Source: Nymphalis io (lineage: Eukaryota > Arthropoda > Insecta > Lepidoptera > Nymphalidae). From it: DNA of 64,000 nucleotides. Each line of letters opens with the position of its first letter. Within the stretch, counting starts at the first letter, position 1. Shown piece after piece: positions 34,501 to 46,977 of this stretch. Location of the stretch: positions 12,247,501 to 12,311,500 of the forward strand of contig NC_065892.1 of NCBI RefSeq assembly GCF_905147045.1, given 5' to 3'. A program made the position numbers and the translations under genes. Under the pieces are notes generated by a model, which was not told the origin of the DNA, searched no databases, and saw only the letters and a list, made by a program, of their open reading frames with translations.

Positions 34501-37500
34501 TTTTATTGGCAAAGATAAGGATTTAGTGTAGAAAATCCGCACTACAACAGACATGTATACTAGAATATACAAGATTTTTCGTATATAGCTAAAAACTGAA
34601 TACAAAATAAGCGTTTAGGAATACGCAATCGTAATATTAACCGTAATTAATAAGTACAAACGTAATTAATAACGTGCTAGATATTGAAAATATTTTTATA
34701 ATGTACTTGTAAAATAAGCTTTAGTATAAATGACGTTTTCCGTGAAGTATTTCTAATATGCCTCGCATACATTACCATTTGTAATCCCGTCCATATCGTG
34801 CTCGTTTATTTACCTCTTTCTCAGTCACTAATTGAGTTTGCAGTCTAAACATAGATTGGAGGACGCTTAATGATACATAATTCAATAGTATTTATAAGTC
34901 CTGACAATTATTTTTATGAACTATAAAAATAATTGTATATATAGACTATTATCATGGTATAAGCGGCTATAACGCGCCATTCATTTAAATCGGATCCTGT
35001 GAATATTACTAGTTATTACAATAGAGGTTTTTTATTTTATTATATTTTTTTTAATTCAATCGTAATAACTAGCCTACTTTTCAAATCATTTTTATGTTAT
35101 TGTTCTATCGTATGTATTACTGTCTATTACTGCTGCGATCGCTATCTTAGCGACACCGGTAACAATAAGATTCAAGGTCTGTTATTCTACAGGTCTAGAT
35201 ATACATCTACATAATATGTATGAAAATCTATTTCAATAGATTTAATATACATAATTGTCAACAATACGTATGACAATTTGTTTATTGCACAACTCTAATG
35301 CTAAAATGCTGGGCGTCTAGTATCTCAAAAAGATAATAATATTTTTCTTACAAATACTCCTGGCCAACATGGTTCTGTTTATAGAAAAAAAAAGTGTAAA
35401 AGAACGTGATATATCATGGTATGTTCTTTTGCCACCGAGCACGAGTGCATTGTAATCAAATAACGACAATTTAACATTCATATAGGCTAATTGTCAAACA
35501 CGCAATCATGTTACTGATTACGAGAGCACAAAAATAATGAATGAATGAATGAAGCTGATTTTTTAAATCATTCTTACACTTTTCAAATATATTTTTCTTA
35601 TTATAGACAGTTTAGATATTGTGCAAACAAACACGGTTTTGTAATGTATGATTGTACATCTATTTTAGTTATAGACTACAACGTTTTTCTAAAAAGATTT
35701 CGTTCAAAGATTTTTAAAACTAAATAAGGCACAGCCAGTAAGTAACCTTTGATAGTTATTTATTTAAAAATGCAGCTCAATAACACAGTACGACACAATT
35801 TATTTGCCAATCGAGTAATTGTATTGTAAAGCATAACAATCTAACCAGAAGCATGATCAATAACTCAGTCTTTATTGAGACGCTCTATTTTCTACTCCTG
35901 AGCTATTAAATATACTTTGATACATTTGTAAGCGATTGAAGATACACTTATATAATTCAAGAGACACGAAGTAGGCCACGACATTATAAACTTTGAAGAA
36001 GACTTAGAAATGAAAGCTAAGGAAATTTTTATCATTAAAAACGTGACTCAGAATTTGTGTCGTAATATTTAAAATTAAAATTATTTGCGAGTTTATCAAT
36101 GACGTATCGTTTTTTATTGTACAATTATAATTAGTATGTATTGTGCTTTCACATATTTTTAAATAATACGTTTTAATCAATCCTTCCAGTTATGTCCTAA
36201 ATTAAGTTGTATGTATAACAACTGATTTTTGTTGAAGGTTCATTTGCACGTTTCAAATCACTTAGACCTTAAAGTAATAGTCCAAAAACCTTTTTATAAC
36301 ATAAAACGCCCTTTCTTTTTGCGTCCATTGGCGACAAGAGAGCTGGTTTTCGCAAGTGGATCGGAATTGGGGTACAAATAAAAATGCTGTTCTTACCACT
36401 GTTCCACGCAGTCACTATTCGTACGGTAGTATTTTTTTTATTTATATATACTTATTAAAGTCCTTATTGTAAATTTTATTATGTAAAATATTGAATATAT
36501 ATTTCACACATCTACGTCTGTTAAATTCCTCCTTACGTTGCTAACTTGTTTTTTGCACGGCTTTCACCTCGATTATCGGCTAAACTCATCCCCTATTTTA
36601 CTTAGCCCGAGGAAGATCTACTCGTGTAATGATTTATTTATTTTTATTTATTTTATTTATTTATTTTGAACAAATTATACATATCTTAAACAATAAATAC
36701 GATAGGAACTACATTAGTATAAAACTGTGTCGTAGCTACTATCGCCCTCCAATTCGACAGCACATTTATTTATTATTTGTTCATTATATATTTAATCCGT
36801 AACAGCCTGTGAATGTCCCACTGCTGGGCTAAAGGCCTCCTCTTCTCTTTTTGAGGAGAAGGTTTGGAGCTTATTCCACCACGCTGCCTCCAATGCGGGT
36901 TGGTAGAATTCACATGTGGCAGAATTTCAGTGAAATTAGATACATGCAGGTTTCCTCACGATGTTTTCCTTCACCGTAAAGCACGAGATGAATTATAATC
37001 ACAAATTCAGCACATGAAAATTCAGTGGTGCTTGCCCGGGTTTGAACCCACGATCATCGGTTAAGATTCACGCGTTCTTACCACTGGGCCATCTCGGCTT
37101 TTTTTATATATTTAATACTCTGAATTAATTAATATCCTAAGTTTTCGAAATACTGGTTATTTTTCGTTAATGTTGCGTGATAAATAGCATTTAATTTGTA
37201 TTTAAATAGTTCTTTTGTGTTAACGCAAACTTTAAATTTAAATCGTTTATGAGCAATTTCAAAATAAACTGTACTATTCTGTAAAAAATATTTTATTTGT
37301 AATGTTGTTTTTAGTACAAACTTTACCATAATGTCTAAGGGAATAAAGTTTATTATAGATTATTGGTATTTTCTCTTAAATATCGAAACAAAACGGACTT
37401 TGTGGCGTATTGTTTCCGTCGTGCGACTGTATTTAAAAGCAAAATTAAAGAAAAGTATGAAACCAATAAGCCTTTTATAAATTTAACTAAACTAGTAATC

Positions 37501-40500
37501 AGTATTATCACTTGATAAATCAAAGAAAATATCCGTAGTTTTAAGGATTTACACAAAATAAATGTGTTTCATTAAGTTTTGCGACTGTCGCTTTTAACTC
37601 GGTTATTTTTTAATTTTACTCCGTAAATATAATATTTTACCTGACGTGAGTAGCTTTTACGAAAAGTAATATATTTACTGGATACATAATTATGGCTGCT
37701 TGGAATTAAATCGTAAAAACTCGTAGATTACATAAATTTAACTTTATAATTTTGAAGGGACGCAGTGACAAAATGGAAGTCTTAAAAGAAAACTTTGTGT
37801 TCACATTATTTCAAAATTGCCTAAATGTGTATCTATTATGACATACATTTGGTTTACCGACCTAGAAACGAAACGTTAAATAATGCCAGTTGGTCATTTT
37901 TTATACTTTTATTTTCTTTTCCAAGTTTTTGTCCGACTGTGTTATTAGTGTCAGAATTATAGCTGTAGTCTGATAAATTTGAAAAGCATCGGGCCTTTCA
38001 ACATTTACATTTTTTTTTTTGCTTGGAAGTGAGGAACATCAGTACTACTGTAATAATACTACTATTTCACATCAAAAAACACATTATTTTAATGATAATG
38101 ATTAAGAAATTAAAAAGTTTGATCATATTTTCTGATACACATGTTATCTATATTGATAACATTTTGTAACAGCATACATTTATTGGGTTAGTCGGGTGCA
38201 ATATGAACTAAACTATGTATTCCGACCTGTTGTGACTTGCTGTTCCGTTAAATGTGACCGTAGATTAAGTCACAAAACGGAGGTTACATAATGCAGTCAC
38301 ATAATCTTGTAGTTTTAAATTGTTTAACAATTACCTATCCTACTTAAGATTATTAACTTTTTGATATCAAATATTACAAATATTTTATAATATGTCAACA
38401 ATAACAATTATTAAATAAACGTGATTCATTTTTTTTTCAATAGTAAATCTTGGTCACATACTACCTAAGGAACGAAATTGAAACAGAATATTTCAACACT
38501 GCGTCCACGCTGGCCATACGTTAATTTTAAAATTAAAGCAAAATAGCGTCTCTCGATGAAGACTGATGTATTTGCTGCCATTTCGTGTCGAATTCCTTAT
38601 TTAGAAGATTTTTTTGCAAAAAATAGCGGTCTCAATACGGAATGTTCCGGTTAGCTCAAATTTTCGGTTTTATTTTAGATTTATATTAAATAGAACATTA
38701 ATAAAAATAAATATTTTTGATACCTTTAACTTTTAAATTAGACTTAAGAATTCAAATTATATTTACTAATCCACATTAAATTATTGGAATTATCAAGAAT
38801 AATCTGACACGAGTTGGGAAGGAGACAGGTAAATTCGATGGTTTTAAATATTTTAAAATCTTTGTAAAATTTTTACTTGGTAAAGTAACAACAAATCGAG
38901 AATTTATATATAATTTTAAAAATATCTTTTTTCACTTAAATCAATATATTCTGCTAGACATCATTCATCATGAAAAAATAATTAAACAAAGTTGAGGGAC
39001 ACGGCGAAAACCTACGGTACAATTTTTTTTTGAAATTGCTCTTATGTCTTATTAAGTTATTTCAAAACTAATCTTTTAAAGCCTCTATAATATTTTAAAG
39101 GTTGGGTTTTGTGTTTGTTATTAAAGAATTGCATATTACAAACTCCTTTGCGAATAATAATGAAAATAATAGGCGTAGCGTTATATATTAAAATAACTAC
39201 TTTTTATAAAAAGAAATGGAATAAATGCTACAGCAAACAGCAGCGGAAGTAATCTCGGTGTAAACTTAGTATAAAAAATACTATGTGTACTTTCAAATAT
39301 TTAATTAAGAGACTGAATTAAATTGACAGCTTGGATCGATGAATATTTGTTTGAGCATGTAATCTAAGCGATAAGTAAAATAACTTAAGATACTCCTAAT
39401 CATAGTTATTATCACTAAGAGCTGTGTTCACAGAGATAGTGTGAAGTGGGGACGAGATGAAACGTTATCAGCTACCTAGATGTTTACACTCGTGAGACAA
39501 TAGCCGGAACAAAATAAATTATTCAATTGTTTCTATAGAGTCGAAGATATAATTATAAATAAATCTATCTATCCCATACATTTTAACAACAAGACGAATA
39601 TCATTTGTATGGTTGCGTTACGTTACTCCCTCTGGAATCATTCAAAACAATGTATTAGAATAGTTATTGTTTTGAATTATAATTTTTTGTGAAGCATTAA
39701 CAAACCAATTTCAATAATATTTTTATTTCACGTAATTTTAATATTAAAAATTCAAAAATGAGTTTTTTATTTACCGTTTTATGTGCTAAAATCAACCGCA
39801 ACCTGCAAACTCCTTATTTTATATATATTTACTCATTTTTAAAACAGTTCGATAAAATTAATAAAGAATACACATGAAATGTGTTTTTTTTTAAATGAAA
39901 TATATATTAGAAAAGAAAATCAGTCAAAAACAGTAAAAAAGTAATCTCAATTGAACTCATTATATCCTTTAAGGCACTTATCGCCTTCTTCATGTAATAA
40001 TAAACGTCCAAATATCAATTTTACGAGGTATTTCGTTATTTTTCAAAAATTATTGATAATTTTTAGTTTACTAATAGCGGTATATAAAATCTCGAAACAG
40101 TATCAGATAAAATACAATGTTAGATCACTCAAGGGGCGATTGTTGACACGGTAACATCGATACAATAAAGCTAAGCCACATTGCACACAAAACGTTCTAT
40201 TGAAAACGTATATTAGCATATATTATATCAGATTTGGTATAGTGTTATGATGGATTTCTGTTTGCTTTTTTATATTCAGGTTCAAACCGTCTCATACAAG
40301 TCTACGATACAAGTGTGCAAACAACATTGTTTGCTGCTTTTCAGATAATTTTAAGTGAGGTGTAAACTGGTTATGAACGGATTAGTAAGTACTCGGTTGA
40401 ATTATTTATTTATAAAACAATTGTGGGAATTCAATTTTGTTTATTTGTTTTATGAATTAATAGTCTGATCAAGTTATAGTGAGATTTACTATGGTCCGGT

Positions 40501-43500
40501 TGAATAGGCAACCCGATATTCATTCGTTATTCATTCGTTCGATTCGTTCGTTCGTTCGTCAACATAAAATGAAAAACAAATGTTATATACCTTTGAATAT
40601 TCCTATGTTCGTTCAGAAATCTTTGTGCTGACGTTGTTTTGGTATAACTCAGTTATCCTTTATTGATTACTGAAGAGAAGGTTTTAGTTTCTAAACTAAA
40701 CAGAAATACGCGTATACAAATTTTATTTAACTTTAATTTCAGATATAAATATCCAATTTCGCTAATTCGTCATCAATACTGGCTTCTCATAGGTTCCAAA
40801 AAGTGGATTTCGTTTAAATTATCTCACTTATTCTGAAAACGTATGTAATCATAAACAGATCAGGGATGTGACAACTTAAAGCCAAAATTGGCAGCATGTT
40901 GGCAACGTAAAAAATAATAATATCGTACTACTTTTTGGGAACTTTGGAAAACTGTCCTGTTTTCAGAATGTCTTCCAATTTAACCGATTTAAAAATTAAC
41001 AGTAATAGGATACAACTGTTAATTTTTAAAACTTATATAAAAGATCGATACTGATCCCGAATTTTATAGATTTTGCGCTCATGCGTAACGAAAACAACCA
41101 TGAACCATAATTTATTTATCATTCTATTATAAACTCCATCTTACGTTTACGAAGATTGTTAAAGTCGATGCAATGCCTTGTTCATAATATTGATTGTTCC
41201 ATTACATTGTCAAGGTTGAGATACGCAAGTTGTTTAGTTGTTAATATGGATTCTAATATCAAATTTTGTATTAGAAAAATATTTTTATCAATAAAATCAG
41301 AAACTCGTCTACACGAAAATATATAATATAAAGAATATCTTCCGTTTCTATTTTACACGAATACAATTGTCGTCCATAAGCATTCAATCGTACTGACATA
41401 ATATGCATTTTATATACAAATGAGATCAGAGAAACAGCTGCGTTTTGTAATTTATGATTATTAGTGTAGGAAGCCGTGTAAAGATAATATATAGATTAGA
41501 GATATTGCGTGATAAGGACCAAGCTAGCACGCGGGCGATTCGTGGGAGGAATCTTTTTTTGGCCAATGTGCCTCATTACGGTCCCGTTCATAGAGGTTGT
41601 TATCATTTTTATAAAATAAAATAAGTATGAAATTCAGATCAAGTGATGTGATGATTTAATTCTAGTAATAATTTGATTTCGGTAGATTTGTCAGGCGGTT
41701 GTTTAATTATTATAAGAAAAAAATCTCTAACAAATTTTGCCTAATTCATCATGATTATTTTATATAAATGAAGTGAAAGTGTAGGAATTATTATTATTTA
41801 TCTAACCGCAAAACAGCAGTACTTGGTGTTGTTGTGTTCTGGTTTGAAGGGTGAGTGAGCCAGTGTAATTAAAGACAAGGGACATAACATCTTAGTTCCC
41901 AAGGTTGGTGGCGCATTGGCGATGTTAGCGACGGTTAATATTTCTTACAAAGTCAATGTCTATTGGCGTTTTTTTTTTTATAAAATAGGAAGGCGGACGA
42001 GCATATGGGCCACCTGATGGTAAGTGGTCACCAAACGCCCTTAGACATTGGCATTGTAAGAAATGTCAACCATCGCTTACATAGCGAATGCGCCACCAAC
42101 CTTGGGAACTAAGATTTTATGTCCCTTGTGCCTGTAATTATTCTATTTTATTCTATTGGCGTTGGTGACCACTTACCATAAGGTGGCCCATTGCTTGTCC
42201 GCCTACCTATAATATTAAATATATAAATCGCAAAATCTACTTTAGAGTTATTACATTCATCAAGAATATATAGCATTTTGAATAGATTATTTTGTGATTG
42301 TTAATCTACCAGAAACCAGTCCGCTTCAATAATATATTGTCTTACAAAAATAATAATGTTTTTCCTATGCCTGTATATACATAATGTAATGCAAGTGTCA
42401 TATACTAACAAACATCACAACAAACAATTCTAATTCATCAAAATATTAAGATAGTATTGTATGAATCATTTGCCCTCCCGGTGAATATAAAAAAAAAATG
42501 ATTATTTGCTAAGCTGTGCCTAATTATTTTAATATTTTTTAATAAATCAGCAATAGCTCAATCAATACATTCTCGATATCTTATCGCGTCGTCAATGTAT
42601 TGATGGAATTACAAAGTTTATTGCAAATAAATCAACTTGCGATTGTCCGACAAACGTTATCCGCAGATGATGATTTAGATAACGTCATTAGACAAAAGAT
42701 TGTCATATTGAACTTTGATGTGAATAATGAAGAAAATAAATTTGATGTGAAAAATGTAGAAAATAAATTGTATTTAAGTATTTACGGTCCAATTTGGTAT
42801 TTACAAAAGATAACACCGACTTTAAATTATTTACGGTATTTACAATTTTAGATTATATAGAATCCATATTGCCTAAACAAAGCCGATATATTTATTTTAT
42901 TTATTGTAGGTACATAAGCAATAAAAATACTGATACTTAATTATATAATTGCAATATATAAATAATATATTATATTAATATACCAACTACGGACGAGATA
43001 AGTCACTTGATACGTAATATAATAATACAAGGGTGTAATAAAGATAAATTTGTTACGAACACGAGGCATGCACGTGATTTCGGTTCGTTATTGAGACTAA
43101 TGCAATCAATAAAGCCTACAAAGTATCGCTCTTCATTAGGTTTTATGTGCGACGTTGTAAGTGCAACGGTGTAAATTGTCCTACATTATTTAATAAGACT
43201 TGCAAGTTGCTATCAAATTGCTTACGTCAGGATCGGGTGCTATATACTATCTGCCCGTCCCGACTTCGTACGGGTGAAATGATGAACATCTTATTTTTAA
43301 TAGGGTATCCTTAAAATCCTTTTTTTAGTGAGAGAACGTAGACGACGTTGCGAAAGGAGTAACTATGCTAAATTTCAAGTCGATCGGGTCTATAGTTTCG
43401 GAAATCTCGTCATGAGTCATGAGTCAGTCAGTCATATTTCACTTCTACTATGTGCTGCAAAAACCAACATCGTTTCCAAATCTTTCATAATAAAAGATAG

Positions 43501-46500
43501 ATTGATTTTGACAATGATTGGAATTTAAAAATGACTGATTCAGGACACAGAATAAATTTATATTCACAACATTAATAATTTCTTGTTACTAAGAATAAAT
43601 TTTACAAAATACACGCAATATAGCGCGCTAATAGCGTTCCCAAAGTGTTAAATCGATAATTTAATTAAGTGATTACAATATGAACCATTACATACATTGC
43701 AAAAATAGGCAGTTAATTAAAAACTAGAAAAATTATTATTAGTATGGGACAAAATTAAATAAAGGTGAATGTGTATATTTTATCCACTTCTAGGTTGGTA
43801 CTTGGTAATTTCTTTTGGAATGTGCGACCCACGCTCGAGTGTACGTGAATCATGGCTAGTTGTGCATCAGAGCCAAATCTTATCATGCTTACACTATGAA
43901 ATATTACCGGCAAATGCCCGTGTGAGGAATTTATTTGCCGGCCAATGCGATGCCTAAGGGTTATTAAATTTTTCGTCATTGGAGAATATAATTTTAATCT
44001 AATGTATATATTTTTAATTATAATTTAACCTTACTCCCTCAAAATTATTAAAAAAACTGAAGGTCAAACAAAGACGCGGGTTTGTAGTCTTTTATATGAT
44101 ACCGTAATAAATTTTTTGTTTCATTGTTTCATATAATTAGGTTGCTAATCATATTTTTTTAATAAGTTAACTGCAGGCATTTGACCAGTTTATCGCTAAG
44201 GTCTTTGAACTACATGAGTAACGTGGATATAAGATGGAGGAATATTTATGTAAATTAAAATAAACCGTGTCTATTTGTGAGAAGTGCTTTGCTCAACTCT
44301 AACCTTTACCAGAGATGTCAGCTATTTCAGTATTTTCGCTTTATATCTGTCCACGTTATTTTGTCGTATGAAAACTAAATGGAAAATTATACAACCTTAA
44401 AATACATACAAAATTAATTGAATCTTCACAAGGTTGAATAATATATGTGTGTATTTAAAATTTTCTATGTCGTCTCGTTTTATTGCTCTTTTATCTGTTT
44501 TTTTTTTGGTGTGTTTATGTTTTGCTGTACAATTGTATGTCAATGAACTTTAGAAAATGCTTCGATATATGCATAGTTAGTTAATTATCAAATGTTTCAA
44601 AGTAAAATATATAGCTTATCTGTCAAAACAAGTTTCTATGAATTATTAATTCGTTTTACCATCCACTAGGTTCAGCGTCCGCGTACGGTAGCTGTAAATG
44701 TCCCGATTCGTCCGTAATATTGGCACTTCTCCAGCGCAGCATTCCTCGTGTCATAGTAAACATAGATAGCGCCATGTGCTCTACCATGTGATGGTGGTCA
44801 GATTCTAAGACGAAAGTACTTGTCGCGCACTTGTCTTGCATTTGAATTATTCTTCAAGATTTTTTCTGACATACCTATAAGTATAAAGTGCTCATCGAAA
44901 CTTTTTCACATAAAAATATGGTTTGTCATATAATAATATTCATTTGGCAGTCAAATATTTTGATATTTAATCAGTTCCTATGAATTGGTCATTTCAACAA
45001 ATGTTTATTTTAATAAATATTTATCTATCAATATTGTACAAATATTTTATTTTTTGTTTGTTAGATAACATTATCAATACATACTAACTATATTAATAGG
45101 GTAGAAATAGTTTTATTTTACATATTAGAAAATTCACATTCCTTATAAATTATTTTTTATATTGACTGCCTCGTTGGTCTAGTGGCTTGATGTAAGGCCG
45201 CAGCCCCCAAGACCGCTGTCTTGGGTTCAATTCCCAGATCGAGCCAATAAAAAGTTATTGGGTTTTTCTGTCAGAAAATTCTCAACATCCCGGAGTCTGG
45301 AAGTTGGAAGTGTGTATACTCCCGTGCCTCGGAAAGTCCGTAAAACCGTTGGACCTGCGCCCGAACTCTTTCCGGTCGTGTCGGATTGGCGTCCCATCGG
45401 ATTATGAGAGTGAATGAAGAGAGAGCGCACCTGTGTTTGCGCAAACACTTGTGCACTATAATATCTCCTGTGCAGTTGGCTAATCTCTTTTGAGATTGGC
45501 CGCCGTGGCCGAAATCGGTCTGGAGGACATTATATTATTATTTTTTATATAATGATATATTATATTTATGATATTTTTTATATACTCATACATATATATT
45601 TGTTACGGTATACATCTTTTAAATTGTAATAAAGCTGTGTTACAAAACTGTTTTTATTACTTTCATACCGTATATTATTTATATAATATATTTATATTTG
45701 ATACTATTGAGTTCAATGTCTAGAATGGTTCAATTTATATTCACCGAACCCAGACTTGTATACGGGTTTTTGTATACGGGTAGGGGATTAGAAAATCAAT
45801 GATCAGATCCGCCTGTTATTGTGAGAGCAGTCAGTCAATAGCGTTTTGTATATGCTATAAAAATCACATTAGCTCTTTAACCAACTGTTGTTATTATATA
45901 GTTAAGAGATTCCTTAATCCATACAGCAGCGTTATATAACAGCGTTGTTAAAAAAAGTTACGTATACCAAATACATACACTGTTATATACAAACGTGCTC
46001 CTACGACAAGTCGGATTTAAAAACCTCGAAACTTATAGATTTATGAAAAGCTGAACTGATCTAAAAGTAAGTCTATAACAAAGAAAGCCATATAAAAGAT
46101 GCTTTAAATATGCTATATACTTTCGAAAATAGCATTATTTTCGAAAGTGTCGCATTTTCAATCTATTAAAAATAATTATGTCTCAAAATTTCTTAATGTT
46201 CTCATTCTGCAATATTTTTTATATGAATTCTATGCTTGAAATGTTAAGTCATACATTATTAAAAATGTACACAGTAAAGGAGAATATCAATATTATACTA
46301 AAAAAAAACAAGGAAATATTGTGATGATAACAATTGTAAAGCTCTCCTGTAAAGTACACAGTTATACGACCTTTGCACTAACAGTATCGTATAGTTGACA
46401 GAACGACCATGTCCTAGAACGGGAAATCCTTCGTTTTGACGGAAGGGTGTGTTTTCCAAAAGAAAAGTACCTAGTACAGCAGTTATAGCATCCGTCACAG

Positions 46501-46940
46501 CAAACCTTAGTCGCGCTTTGTGCTATCCACATGAATTCTCAATAATATAGAAATAAACGACTGAAATAGTTTGTTTAAATATGATTTCATGATGTTAAAT
46601 CTGTGGATGCTGCATCTTAAGTAATTGTGTGTCAACTTATATTTACAACTACATACTGCGCAATATTCTATGAGATAAGACGCTAATAATTTCCGTGTAA
46701 ATATTCACATTCATAAGAAACTGGTGATAACAGTCGTTCGTAATTTGTCTGTGTTGTCATTTTAGACTTCAATTCCTCGATATTAATAGATAAATATATT
46801 TATTAAGAAATGTATATTTCAAAATATATCATATCTTTCACACCTAAAATTTTTCTTGGAAATTAAAAGGAAAAGGAAAGAACAAGAACATTATTTGTAA
46901 GAACATTTAAAAATCATGTCTTATTAATTGTAATTAGTTC

Positions 46941-46977
<37 letters not shown>

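Noticed and set aside
42600..42851. 83-codon ORF rich in Asn, Asp and Leu
   Set aside because: No recognised motif, AT-biased codons like the surrounding intron, and no splice context; length is within chance expectation.
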